Assembly: GCA_932521025.1 (NCBI GenBank)
Contig: OW051470.1
Location: 2,466,501-2,530,500, forward strand
Source: Oscheius onirici
Taxonomy: Eukaryota > Nematoda > Chromadorea > Rhabditida > Rhabditidae
Length of the DNA: 64,000 nucleotides
Direction of reading: 5' to 3'
Both the position numbers and the translations under genes were made by a program. This document shows, piece by piece, positions 23,144 to 34,689 of this stretch (the first letter of the stretch is position 1; each line of letters starts with the position of its first letter). Below the pieces are notes generated by a model. The model made no database searches and was not told the DNA's origin. It saw only the letters and a program-made list of their open reading frames with translations.

Positions 23144-24074
23144 TAGAGATACCCTCGCTCTTTAAAGCCACTGTACTGGAGCCATGCCATGTGTTTTCGA
23201 AAAGCACAGGATTTTGAATGGATTGGGGAGGTTTGCTGATTGAATTCTACCAGTCTACCAAACCTTTAGGACAGAATCGGTGTGTTCCAATTGCTGTAGA
23301 CTGCTCAGATCGAGTCTTGACCCCATCCAGCTGCACTTTACTGTATGTATTTGGGCTACGTGCTCTGTACAAGAAATTTCTGGGCCAGTATCTAAACCAT
23401 GGAGCAGCAGTATAGATTCGGTACGAATCCCGGGTTGCCATCTATCTATCCAGTTGTCCCCTCTCCCCAAACATACAATAAACAGACCTCGAACCATGCT
23501 CCCCATGTTGGTTCCGTACAATTTACCGCAGTCGAGTTCTGAGTTGTCGTCGGTGCGATTTCTCTCCGCAAATAGCGCAAATCTATAGCCTCTACAGCTG
23601 AAAGAACTTGAGTGGTTACAGGAAATTGAACATACAAACGAGTAGAGCTAAGCAGAGCAGCATGAATAAAGAGCGGCTGGGTAAACGAGAGCGAACTACT
23701 AGCCCGGTCAGCTGTGACAATGCTGCGAGGGCGGAACATTACTGGAAGTTTGAACAAGCTTTTAGGAGAGACTGTATGGATTCTTTACTGTGCAAAAAAA
23801 GCTCGAAAAACTGTTCTCGAAGCTCGAAAAACTGAAAAAAAACTTTATTTTTATCCTCGCCAATCCTGAAGTCCATTTGTTTTGTCTCTGTTTTCTGTTC
23901 GTTTTTCACGTTTTATTACTTTCTTTTGCTAGTTTTTTAGAAAAGTAATTAATAAGGTTCTGTTCGAGCTTGTTCCACTCTTTGAAAATCACAAGATTCA
24001 TACCTTTTTTACAGAAAGCCCGCTATGGACGCTCCTAATTCTTCTAGCGTTGCCCATGTGCTCCTGGAGGACTA
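23144..24074. other. No gene recognised
   Basis: Only short frames on both strands. The Argonaute relic begins just beyond. Confidence 0.4.
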
Positions 24075-25360
24075 GGCCGGAAGATCGAAGTTCTCTCCAA
24101 CACGTACGGAATATGCCTTCTGAATGCTGCTAAGAAGACTATGACGTGAACATAGTCTTCGAGACGGATCGGCAGCGAGTTCTTCAAATTACCAAGAAGG
24201 CCAAGGACGAGTAAGCACTTTTAAATTGTATACATCTATTTGATTTAGTTTCCTGATCAACCAACGTCGCGATAGGGCTATCAAGGTGCTAAAGCATCTT
24301 CTCAGCGAAGAATCTGCTTTCTTCGGCGATTCTGAAGAAGTTTGGTACGACAGTCAAAGCCTCCTCTTCTCTTTGAAGGATTTCTTCAAGGGACAGGAGA
24401 ACCTGTACAAGCAGTTCAACCTCCCCGGAACCGTCACTGGAGAACAGACCATTGATCGCGTCAGGTTTGAACTTGTTGCTTCTGCTCGGCGCTCGGTATT
24501 CACACTGAATATTCATTGTAAAGTGTTCAATTCAGTTCGTCGTCGACCGTACCACAGTCCAAGGCAACACCGCCAATGCCGACCTTGCGATGAATGACCG
24601 AAGTCTGACTCAGTTCTTGGAATTGGCTTTGAACCAGTACGTCATCATGAATCCGGATCGTTACAAGTGCTTCCCAAATGGCAAGACCTTCTTCTGTAAT
24701 CCTCTTAACGAGGGCTTCACTCCACGAGACGTTCCGGAAGTAGGCGATGGGAAGAAGCTCTACGTGGGATCTAAGAAATCGGTCAAGATGATCGAAGGGC
24801 CACGCGGTCGAGGCTACAACAATCCGTCTGTCGTCATCGATCCTATGAAGGCTGCTTTCCACGAGACTATGATCGTCATCGCCAAGGCTCATCAAATAGC
24901 AGGAGAACCTTCGACCGGCCCGTTTCTGACGTGAGCCTTCGTAAGCTCAGCTCTGGACTGAAAGGTAGACTATCTTTCTACCTCGACTACTTTGTTCTTA
25001 GGACTCGGCTGTGTTGCTATGTATCTCACTTCGGGAAAAGTCTTTGAGATCGAGGAAGTCTCGGAAAGAACTGCTATCAGCTACAAATTCGATTACAATG
25101 GAGCAAATATCTCTGTCAAGGAGTACTTCGTCCAACGACATAACATCAACCTGAGGTGGGCTCTGCTTTCAGCTCCGTGCCAATAACGTTGTTTAAGCTA
25201 CCCGAACGCTCCTCTGCTTCTTGTAAAGGAAGGAAACAGAATGTCTGCCGTACCGATGGAGCAAGCAATGATTCAGAAGTTCCAGCGCGTGACGATATCT
25301 CAGCAGAGTTCCGACAATCTGCCAGGACGACAAAAGAGGCCGCCATTCCACCTGAGATGA
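24075..25360 (+). pseudogene. Argonaute relic, N-terminal and PAZ part
   Basis: Argonautes bind small RNAs; nematodes have many. The order seen is: a beta-strand N-domain start (RKIEVLSNTYGICLLNAAK), a one-base shift near 24135, YDVNIVFETDRQRVLQITKK, then SLLFSLKDFF, FVVDRTTVQGNTANADLAM, the hallmark FPNGKTFFCNP and GKKLYVGSKKSVKM, then PAZ blocks ISVKEYFVQRHNINL and YPNAPLLLVKEGNRMSAVPM. Introns are canonical (for example 25155-25196). The frame ends at a TGA (25358-25360) soon after PAZ; no MID domain follows. An upstream stop (GAC TAG, near 24075) also breaks the N-terminus. The C-terminal PIWI end lies immediately after, on the opposite strand. Confidence 0.75.
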
Positions 25361-25367
25361 GAGCTCC

Positions 25368-25889
25368 TCAAACCCAGAAAGTTGCTGCTGGCCTGAATTT
25401 TTTCAACCCGGGCAACAAGTGTTTAGCATATTCCAGAGCAATGTAGACAGGAGCTGGTAGCGAAGTGGTCAAAGTGACGACCTGATGATTGTGGGCTAAG
25501 CCGTAAGTGAGTCCTTCGAGCTGGTCCATATCCTTGTTAACTCGTCCAGGATGACACTGTAAAGTGGCGTCGAAGCCGTGCCCTGCAAGTGAAAGTATAA
25601 CCAAAGAACATGTATATTTTACCTGCAAGGTGGTATGGCTGTTCAGGTAGAATTCCTTATGCGTGGGATGACTGACAACAGTGTCAACAACGGTGCCGGC
25701 AGGGATGTTTTGATCCGTCGGCCTTCCTTTAGGAATGCTCTTGTGGTAGAACCGCATAACCTGGCCCTTGTTCACAACGATGTAGGTAAGCTTCGGGTCA
25801 ATTCCGACATCAGTAGAAGCGGGCAAGATGTTAACGTAGATTGTGTCCTCTGAATTAGGATTTAGATAATTTAGATGAGATAAAGTCAC
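25368..25889 (-). pseudogene. Argonaute relic, PIWI C-terminal part, inverted
   Basis: The minus strand reads PKLTYIVVNKGQVMRFY, then NIPAGTVVDTVVSHPTHKEF, then LNSHTTLQ. A 41 bp intron follows, then GTASTPLYSVILDE, a one-base shift near 25545, and DQLEGLTYGLAHNHQ with SLPAPVYIALEYAK. These are the ordered blocks of the PIWI domain end (compare the usual LTYIVV, PGTVVD, SH..IQGT, LTY.LCH and PAP.Y.A motifs). The MID domain and most catalytic residues are absent. With the plus-strand piece it forms a tail-to-tail pair that no single transcript could join. Confidence 0.75.
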
Positions 25890-26140
25890 TTGAGTAGTTG
25901 AATCTCTTCTGTCGTCAGGAACTACCGATTAGAAGGAGCAGGCATCGACAGAAACTTTGGAGACACATCTGCAGAACTGTCGAAATCGAGTTGAAAGTGC
26001 GGAAACCTGAACAGTTCCCGCAATGGGGAGTATAGGAACCAAGAATGCCAATTTTTGTTCAAACCAATCTCAGAATAACTCAAAGAAACTTTCTGTAGAA
26101 ACAGAACTTCGAGGCCTCAACCTCTGTTTTGTAAAAGAAC

Positions 26141-26600
26141 TCAGAGGCTAAGTATGGCTCAGACGAGCAAAAGGCCTTTCGGCTTTTTGACAAGAAATCA
26201 GGCGAATAAAGATTGAGCCATTTGGTCTCTTGAGCCTTGTAAAAGGCTAGAGAGTTCAGAAGACTCGGTCATGAAGCCATGAATTGGTATAGTAAAGGCT
26301 GCTGAGCCATTTAAAAAGATGTAAGTATGAGACACTTGATCTCCGTCTTCTAAAGACGAGCAAGCTCAGAGATCAGAATATCAATAAGCCTTGCGGCATT
26401 TGATCAGAAAGAATAGTAGGTGAGACCTGGTCTCCGTCTTGTAAAGACGAGCTCTGATGAACTCGGCGAGAAGTTTTGAAAGAATTATTAGCTCAAAAGA
26501 GCGGCAATTGTGGCACGAAGCCTTGAAAAAGAAAGACCTGTTGAGACCTGATGTCTCCGTCTTCAGAAAGACGATCAGCTCATGAGCCCAGTCAGAAGGC
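26141..26600. repeat. Array of hairpin-forming repeats, about 105-110 bp period
   Basis: Three related units carry GAGAC, then CTCCGTCTT, a short loop, AAAGACGA and GAGCTC-like ends, near 26331, 26431 and 26541. Each can fold: GTCTT pairs with AAGAC across a small loop, and GAGAC with GTCTC. Additional short hairpins lie between (AAGCCTTGCGGC; AAGGCCTTTCGGCTTTTTG). No coding frame explains them. This is the 3' flank of the gene at 26630-28971. Confidence 0.5.
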
Positions 26601-26629
26601 GTCACCAGAACTGGCAGCCATCTGGAATA

Positions 26630-28971
26630 CTAGCCCGCCCCACCTACGTTCCTTTCTCCGAAGGGCATGGGCCCGAAATGTCCTACCCGACATATTTTTG
26701 AAGCGCAGTTTTCAAGTCTGGTGGCAGAAGTGGTTAGGAGGCCCTGCTTTATCTTTTGGCTATTTATTTGGTTTTTCTGGAGCTCTATTTTCTTTTTTTT
26801 GGTTAGTTGGTCGATGTGTTGCTGCTTCGGATGTGGAGTGACGATGGGTGTTGTTGATCGTCTTTTCCGTGGAAATGAAGGACCGACTGGATTGGCTCGC
26901 GACTTCTTAGTTGGCAGGACCTTCTCCCTGGTGCTTGAAGAAGGCCGTTTTCTGGATGGAGTGGAAGGAGTCGGAGAGGTAAGGAGTGAGATCGTAGCAG
27001 AAGACGTAGAGACCACAGGCGTAGTTTCTTCTCTCGACTCTTCGTACTCTTGGCCCCATTCATCAAGCGGGAGAGGCGGAAGTTCCTCGTCATGGATGGC
27101 CTTAAACAGCATTTTAACTCTTTTTTTGCACTTGTTGGATGGGAACGGAGGCAGTAATAGAAGCCAAAATATTGTCCAAATGAGCAGTTTTGTGGCCCAT
27201 TTGTCCGAATACCCATGTCTAAAGTATAAGTTTGCTTACCTGGTCGTAGTCGTACTCGTCCTCCTCCGGAATCGTCGAAAGTCTTCGGTTCCACTCAAGC
27301 TGGACTTCTTCTTCCTCGCCTTCTCCCTCATCTGACGGCATGTTCTCGTCTTCCATCGGCGTCTCCTTGGCTCTCGTCTGGAAGAAGCTCAGGTTGACTT
27401 CTCTCTCGCGCGGTGGGCTCTCCGCGAATTCAAGCTCAGAGCCCATCATCCAGGGATCTTTCAGCTGGACTTGTTCGTAGAAGAGCTCTTCCTGGTTTCC
27501 GGTATTGACGCGTTTCACTCCGCCATCCTTCTCTGCATCTTCTGGATCGACTTCGTACTCATCTTGATCGGCAGAGATAGGAGAAGACTCAATAACAGCT
27601 GGGGGCCCTGTCGTCTCCATTTCCTGCTCCTCTTCCCAGTCATCGTCTCCCGACAGCGACTCCTCATCGTTTTCGGCCTTAATAGAATGGTTTAAACTTT
27701 TAATGCCTCTTTGTGATTGGAAAGCTTTCAGTTCAAACTTTTGCTTCTGTTCTCACTTTATACATCTCTCCCTATCAAACCGTATTTTGAATTGACAAGC
27801 CTTAGAGTTCTAACGTGCTTATGTAAACTACCCCAAATCCCGACCACTTTCACTTACCGACTCGGAGTGCTGCGGAGACGGCTCCTTTTGACGGGTTTGG
27901 ATCAGCTCATTCTCTTCCTCGACTGCGTCGTAGTAGACGTCCATCTCGTCTTCATGGTGGCGATCCCTCTCGTCGTGATGGACGGCTTCTCCAGGAGCAG
28001 ATTCATCGGCAGCCGGGGTCCCTGCCATCTTGTGGTGCTCCTCATCCCAGTCATCGGCTCCAGACAGCTTCTCCTCCACGTTTTCGGCCATGATGGGTCG
28101 CTGCTGAGCCGGTAAGGCGTCGCATTACGTGACCATGTCCTCCTCGTCGTCGTCGTCCAACATGTAGTCGTAGACGCGACACGGCTCCAGGCTCGGTGGG
28201 TAGAGTCCAGGGGGCGGGAAGACACGGCCATCCGTACTCATGACGCTGTTGTTCGGCTGCAATAGTATCATTGAGCAATTATTTTTGAGATAGAATGTCT
28301 CAGTTTTTTTCCTTTAACTTATTTACTCATTTTCAGATATCGGGTCATTTTCTGGATCTAGAGAGGAGTTCTGATGCTTCGACAACTACGGACGCTCCCT
28401 ATGGAGGATCCTACCGGTAAATTTTCAGTTTGCAGTTGTTCCGAAAACTCAATTCTTGGTTTTTGAACGATTACTTTCAGAATTACTCTCTTCGAAGGCC
28501 ACTGATCTGTAGGAGAAGCTGGGATCCGGAAAGGAAGAAACTCTTCACAACGAGTAGGTTTTCAAATTTCATTGGTAATTCGGGTAGTTTGATCCCAATC
28601 AGTGTCACTTGAAGTCAGTGTTTTTGTCTTCTGGTTGAAGTTCAACCTTTTTTCGGACAGTCTAAGGGGCAAAAAGAACAGTATAGTACGGTTACTAACT
28701 GTTTATGATCAGAACTGGACAAAACGAGAAATCGGGGAGAGAAGTTTCTACTCCTACATACAATTTACGAAAAGCTCAAACAAAATACCTGGCTTGGGCG
28801 AATACCGGCTTCCTGGAAGTAGCGATCCAGGGCCGGATCCTCATCCACAATGGAGGTGGGCAGAGTGGCAAGTCGCTCATCCTCTCCTTTCCTGACCGGC
28901 GAAGACGGGGGCGGCGGGGTTGGCGCGCGCTCGGCTCCTCTCTTGCGGCGATTCTTCAGGGCTTTTCCCAT
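26630..28971 (-). CDS. Acidic/basic intrinsically disordered protein, unknown function
   Basis: Six exons, all phase 0: 28789-28971, 28134-28256, 27858-28103, 27240-27677, 27132-27218, 26630-27100. They total 1548 bases, 515 residues. A basic N-terminus (MGKALKNRRKRGAERAP) and proline run are followed by long acidic stretches (DYMLDDDDEEDM), a conserved-looking segment (TWVFGQMGHKTAHLDNILAS), and a Ser/Pro- and Lys-rich C-terminus (RKRPSSSTREKVLPTKKSR) that could be a nuclear localisation signal. Exons 3 and 4 start alike (MAENVEEKLSGADDWDEEHH; AENDEESLSGDDDWEEEQEM), so they look like a tandem exon duplication. Two introns are only 30 and 31 bp. I recognise no family. Confidence 0.65.
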
Positions 28972-30748
28972 GGCTTTGACTGCGTTCGCGATTTTACTGA
29001 ACGTGAAAAATTAGAGAGACAAAGAATAACAACATACCTGAACATCTCGACAATATTACAAAGGTTTTTCACAAAATATTTTAAAGATCTCAAAAATACT
29101 TTAATAAAAAGTAAGTTTTGCAAAAAAAAAATCAAAAAACTCTAACTCGGCTTGTCAGAGACTTTCACTTAGAGACGAGACTTAGTTTTCGCTTGTCGGA
29201 CCTTTTGGAATGTCCTCTCCCTGAATACGGATTCAAGTTACGTCTTCTTTTTAATTTGTTCTTTCGCTTCTTCTTCCAAAACTGATAGAAAACCCTAGGG
29301 TTTCTCCGAATATTTACTTATTTCAACTTTCAGAGCACTGGTCGATAAGATGGAGGAACGGCGGCAAGATGACGGTCTTTTGGAAGGAGCCTCTCCTGCC
29401 CGATGACTTTCAGAACGACGAAGTACTGGCTCTCGAAGAAACTGGAAAAGGTCATTTCTGGAGATTGAGGGATTAGAGAGACATCGCGAACTAAGGAGAA
29501 TTTGACCATTCCTGTTGCTCGGAACTGGATATTTCTATATCAGATATTCCCGAATCTTTTCTCATGTTTAAATTTTCAGGTCGAGCAAGATGTCCAGCGA
29601 AGAACCAGAGAAGACCCTTTCGGAACAGCGAGGAGATGAGACGAAGCTGGTAAAACAACAATTTTTTCATCTCTCGAAAAAACAAGAGGACCTTTTCTGT
29701 AGATTGAGCGGAATCAAGAGCAGCGACGTCACAGCTGGCACTGGACAAATAGCCAAGATTTGCAGCTGTTTGGACTGATTTTGACCGAGAATGGTCTATC
29801 GTCCTGTCAGGGGATAGACGTGTGTGAGAAGAAACAAAGGGTAAAGACTTGAAGGAGATCATGTTTTTCTCCCAAAATGTTGACGAATGAGGCAAGCTAG
29901 GAAGAGAAGATTGCGATTTTGCCGATGCATCTTGACCAAGGCCGATGTGTTCTCCTGAAAGCAGCAAAATGCGGAAACGGGCATGGGATTTCCGCACAAA
30001 TCAAGCACCAATTTTGTGAGAGACAAGTTTGAGGAAGGAAAACTGCCGCAACAAGACGAAACTTTATGAGGGCCGATAAAGTTGCGATGGGCTATTGGAC
30101 AAGCTGAATAGCTGGACATGCTGCAAATGGACGAGGAAAGGGCGGAGAAGCCTTCTGGACACAGATGTGCAAACGCAAGAACGACAGGACGATAATTTCG
30201 CATGGGTCAGTTTCAATTCCCGATCAAATCAAACGAAGAAAGACGAATCTGTTGGAAAAAGGACTGCAGATAAAACGAGACTTCTGGAGATCGAAGACAT
30301 TCTGCTGGTAGACTAACAGAATCCCTTAAAAAGCTGCAGAAGACGATGAAGTAGAGCTTGCTGAAGACGCCGTCAGATGTGGAAATGGAGACAGAACGAC
30401 AGTATTTACGGACAGGTTATGTTCATTTTTCAGCAAGAATCGCTCTGTTCATCTTCCAAAAAATGTCTAGACAAGCCGGATAGCTGGAACTTGCTGAAAG
30501 AGAGAGAGCAGGTTACCGGTAGAGACTGACCATGGCTGGCACTTGTGGTGCTGAATGTGCACCACGAGGCCCAAGTTTGGACTGAATTGAGCTAACTATT
30601 GTCAATTTGTGATGCAAAGAACGACCGTAAAAGCGTCATGTTTTCTTGTAGGTGCTGCTTTGCAGAGAAGTGACCGATCCCATGTGATTTTCTGTTAAGA
30701 AGAGTCGCATTTCTTTCCGAGTTCCCAAGAAAACGATTTACAAATAAG
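28972..30748. other. No gene recognised; a few coding-like scraps
   Basis: Plus-strand scraps such as 29351-29470 (KMTVFWKEPLLPDDFQNDEV) look coding but could not be joined into a gene. The part from 29900 to 30600 has repeated phrases (GACAAGC..GATAGCTGGA, CTTGCTGAA). Confidence 0.35.
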
Positions 30749-31039
30749 ATGTCATGGTACTTTACTAGCATGAACAAAAAAGCTCGGTATCTCGCAGCTA
30801 ATCAAGTTTCGCTACTTGAGAGAAACGGGCTAACCACTTCTTCCAGTGAGTCAATCATTTTCTGTGCGCTCTGTCAACGCCCTTTTTTTCACAAACAACA
30901 ACTTCACATCGTGAATCGCAGAAGTATTTGTCTCCGGAACGAAAATGAAGAGAGGCAAGAATGGTGAGTGCTCCGAAGAGGAAGAAGGATCCTAAAGTCT
31001 CTCTTATCTGTATACGGGTTTGGATTTCACCGGGTTCAG

Positions 31040-31324
31040 GTGGATCGAGAAACGTACCATAGTTTGACTCACAATCAGAGAAGGTATTTCAAAGAAATGA
31101 TGAGATTCAAGACCCATTTGGACGCAGGAGGAGAGGATAGATTTTCGACATCCATGAGGATAAAGTCTGTTTTATTGGGTCGTGTCGATCTCACTCACAA
31201 GGAAAAAGAAGATTTTACTCGCGGTATCCAATCGATGAGCAATGAGGTCAGTGAACAGAATGTCTTATCTGCTAGAGCTCACAATCATCACTATCGTTTG
31301 TTCACCGTCCTTGTTGGTGGATAA
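31040..31324 (+). CDS. Possible last exon of an unknown gene
   Basis: After a GGGTTCAG acceptor, 94 codons stay open to TAA, with a balanced, protein-like composition (ETYHSLTHNQRRYFKEMMRF, SARAHNHHYRLFTVLVGG). An upstream frame at 30749-30967 contains a CxxC block (FCALCQRPFFHKQQLH) and could be an earlier exon, but the phase across the gap does not fit. No family recognised. Confidence 0.25.
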   Translation: MDRETYHSLTHNQRRYFKEMMRFKTHLDAGGEDRFSTSMRIKSVLLGRVDLTHKEKEDFTRGIQSMSNEVSEQNVLSARAHNHHYRLFTVLVGG

Positions 31325-31728
31325 CAAAGTTTGTGTAGTTGGTTTCTCAGAAGGAAACATTATTTGTTAAGGTTTCCTTCTACACAATGGGGTCGTCTTT
31401 AGAGATCACCAGAAGCCGAAAGTAGCAGCGACGACAAAGATTGCATATCCCAGTTGATTCAGATTTGATAACCGAACGTTTACGACGAATATGAACTGCG
31501 AGAGTAGTCCAAAAACATCCGAAGAAAACAGATCTAACGAGTGAGGCAAAGAGCAGTCTTACGAAAACAGAAAAAGCCGAGGATGTCATCCGGAAATGCA
31601 ATCCGAGGATTACTATTCATCCACTCGTCCTGGTCATCTTGTCCCATTGGAGGCTGAGACGGATCCTCTTCATCGTATACTCATAGTAGTCGCTCTCCTT
31701 TTTCAGGTCTTCGGAAGGCATTTACAAT
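31325..31728. other. Unassigned; possible small ORF on the minus strand
   Basis: Just downstream of the next entry, a minus frame opens at 31722 with MPSEDLKKESDYYEYT. The most protein-like continuation (EEDPSQPPMGQDDQDEW) lies in another frame, so it is broken or spliced in a way I could not resolve. Confidence 0.3.
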
Positions 31729-32231
31729 TTATTTGACGGAATCGAGAGGTATCATGTAGAAACGGTGGTTTGTAATCCTTCGCCGCTCCCAGGTCTCGAC
31801 CACTGCCCAGTTTTTTCTCATCCAGCAGGTGACATCCTGATCGAGTCGTGAAGACATCTTCTTGATTAGAGTTGTCTTCTTGTTCGGGTAGACGGCTGCT
31901 TGACTTGGTGGAATCACTGTAGAGACGAGCATCGCTGGTAGAGCCATGAGTGTTGGCTTGACAATCCCGCTGTGTCGCAGTTCTGGGATTGGAATCCTCT
32001 TATTTCCACAGTAGATTCTGGCGTTGGTAGAATCACTGAGGAGCGCTTGAAGAAGCACTCGAACAGCTTGTAAAAATAAATGCAACTGTCGGAAGGCATT
32101 TCTCTGGTTCATTGACTGATCGAGCAGTCCGAGACGTTGTCGCTGCTGCCCTCATCCTTTCTCACAGCATTTCCAGTTTGGCGGAGGCAGTCCTCGACTT
32201 CCGAAATTGATGTTGTTCTCACAGCGGCCAT
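31729..32231 (-). CDS. Unknown gene, frame broken once
   Basis: A TTTTGCAG acceptor lies four bases before the ATG at 32231, as in trans-spliced starts. The first frame (MAAVRTTSISEVEDCLRQTG) runs to a TGA at about 32112. A second open frame (NQRNAFRQLHLFLQAVRVLL, later TCWMRKNWAVVETWERRR) continues to TAA at 31729. One shift between them (about 32120-32160) would give a single protein of about 165 residues with an amphipathic helix and a basic C-terminus. I do not recognise it. Confidence 0.35.
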
Positions 32232-34408
32232 TGCTCTGCAAAAGAGTTTGAAATTATGTTCAATTGCCGTTACTTTCAACAATATCTTTAGTAGTGAGCA
32301 CATGTAAGTTTACATTCCTACGGCTTTTTCCTAGTTTATTTCACAAACCAGGAGTCCCAATTTACTTTTGCCACCCCTAATTTTATGATATTTCCAGTAG
32401 TTTGCGGCGAACGGAACTCCACAGGACGTCGCCTACTGTTTCTCTTAAATGCTGTTGTCTTTTTCTATCGTTGAGACTAGGATCTATCTCGAACTTTTTT
32501 GGGGGGAACCCTAACGACCGGCCGAATGGGAAAAGCCCTTCTGACCGTCATGGCGACGATTTTGCTACGGCCCGCGTCTCTCCCCTCTACACTTTTCTGC
32601 CTGTTACAGCGTGTCGACGAAATCTCGTCGTCAACGGTCGCATAGCCAACTATGGTTATAGACTGCTGGAGAGAGAATACCCCCTGAATACGCCCAGAGA
32701 GGCTCTGTCCTCTCCTCAGGGACTGGACGACAGGACTTTATCCTCTCTTCCTTTTTTGGAACCAAGTACTTGGAAACATTCGAAGAGTACAGGATAAAGA
32801 AGTCTCAAACCTCAAACAACGAGGAAGCGTTCTCATTACTCCAACATCTAGTGGTCGGAACATTCTCCCAGTACTTCAGTGACTTGTCTCATACTCTATG
32901 CTTCTGGAAGAACCTATCCTGAAAGCCTCTTATTGTTAGTAGATTGTACAAGATTCTCTACTCATACCCTGATTCCAAAATATTCAGAAACTGTCTCATC
33001 ATCATTCTGGAAACCCTTTTCAAAAGACTGTCCTGGGTTCTTCTTTCTAAGAGGTTTCCCGTTCTCCGTGACCATCCCCGCATCCACCAGTTCATCTCCC
33101 GTCGATCACATGCTGGGTCCACGTGTTTTCTTGGCGTAAAACTGTGCGGAGTTCCAGTTTTCTTTGCACTCGCGGCGCTGACGTGGGCTCTTCCACAGTT
33201 TCCTTATTTAATTGAAGTTCTAGCTAGACTGATTACAATATCTTGTATGAGAAGAGCTGTTTCAAAAGGACTGTTTCCAAAAGTTCAACCGTCTTACACC
33301 GAAACAAACTGTGTGTGATCACGGCGATGTTCGCTCTATTCCCAGTGTTTTCTCTACTTGTTCTCAGTTCTCTTCGAACCTCTCAGATCTATAGTCTAGT
33401 GATTTTGATATTCCCGAGTAGCTCGTCAGCTGTTTGACTCACACTGTGTCTCTCTTCCAGTAGCGTGGTCACTTCTGAATCCAATAACCGTAATAGTAAT
33501 CCGTAATTTCTCTCCCACCAGCACACTGAAATTAAACTCTCAGTTAGACTCTCATACTGTAGTGAGACTGACGATCAGATGATCTTTGATCACAGACCCG
33601 TGGTTTCAAGGGGTTTCTTTGAACTCATGTCTATTCACAATCCTGTCACTCTTTTTTTTCTCTCGCTCTAACAGTACTCTCCGACTCTTCCACTAGTCTA
33701 GTCTTTTCAAATTCTATCTACATCCAAGGTCTTTGCCCCTTCTGTTCTGTGCCAGGCTAGATCTTACCGTCTCCCACATTTACAACAGTGAGCACCAAAT
33801 CTTTACAATGTCAATCGTACCGGTGGTTATATGACTTGCACCCAAAACACACGGTTCTTTGATTTGAACACGCCCACTTTTACGACTTGGCTTTCCGTTT
33901 GTCTGGATTTGATCATTTACTTCCTCTCCTACTCGAAACTACGTCTATTCTCACACATTCCCGTGTTATCTCTGTCCACCCGATTATCTATACTTTGAAC
34001 ACTACTTCCGTCTCTTTGAGCCGGTTAGATCACTATCAGAATAGCAGCTAACCTATACTGATATCATCCGACCGAATCTTGGTGTCGCTCATTCTGTCAG
34101 GACACTCTCTGAACTCTGTGTAGAGTAAAACGTGAAGTCTCTGAAGTTGCCTCTCTAGTTCCAATATTTAACACCATTTTTACAGTTTAGATAGTCTGTT
34201 TGATTCACAACTTCTCTACTTCTTCTATCTATGCTAGACAGTTTCTCGAATGTTTCTGACCTCTTTGCTCATAGTCGTCAGCTCACTTATCTACCTACTG
34301 TAGCATTCAAAAGACCAGATTAGCAGAGCAGTATTTTTATCAAACTGGAGTATTTTTATCGTTCAAAGATGTCTATCCATACTCTCACATTGTATGATCT
34401 CATTCAAC
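32232..34408. other. Long stretch without a recognisable gene
   Basis: Pyrimidine-rich on the plus strand from about 32.4 to 34.3 kb, with many TCTC/CTGT words. Only short, unjoinable frames. Confidence 0.45.
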
Positions 34409-34421
34409 ATCTGTTCGAATT

Positions 34422-34689
34422 CGGAGAAGCGAGATGGCACAGTGGTAGGAAGCGCCAGCGTCAATCTAAAAGTCCCAGGTTCAAACCCGCTTCTGCCCAA
34501 CCAAGGCATCCACCCTCCCGAGGTCGGTAAATTGGTAGTAGCATGCTACGAAGATAAAGCGTTCTTGGAGTCAGACTTGGCCCCTGTCCAGATTATAGAA
34601 CGTAAGCCTGATTTCTCTGGCCCCTCAGATTAGACCCGCACGCAATTGAGCATGCTCTGGCGTTGATTACGGGGTAAACTTTATCTTTT
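34422..34689 (+). mobile_element. tRNA-derived SINE, full-length copy
   Basis: The head reads GCGAGATGGCACAGTGGTAG (A box) and GGTTCAAACCCGC (B box) at tRNA spacing. A body of about 165 bp follows, then the tail GGGGTAAACTTTATC. It is flanked by a perfect 13 bp direct repeat, ATCTGTTCGAATT, at 34409-34421 and 34690-34702, which is the target-site duplication expected for LINE-mediated retroposition. The head and tail recur at 61701-61786. Confidence 0.8.

Noticed and set aside
26141-26600. CRISPR-like array
   Set aside because: The repeats are too diverged, the spacing is too long and the context is eukaryotic. Hairpin repeats are a better description.
26667-27335. 222-codon plus-strand frame
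   Set aside because: Antisense of the last exons of the disordered protein gene. No domain, and the minus strand has clean phase-0 exon joins.
28321-28560. Plus-strand exon-like pieces after TTTTCAG sites
   Set aside because: The two pieces cannot be joined without a stop, and they run antisense to an intron of a better-supported gene.
29341-29490. Plus-strand exon-like piece (KMTVFWKEPLLPDDF)
   Set aside because: Protein-like but isolated. No in-phase partner exon found within 2 kb, so not listed as a gene.
31380-31601. 73-codon minus frame, hydrophobic start
   Set aside because: No splice sites or family match, and AT-rich composition. Left unassigned.
34422-34500. Functional tRNA gene
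   Set aside because: The tRNA-like head lacks a paired acceptor stem, continues into a body and tail, and is flanked by a target duplication: a SINE.
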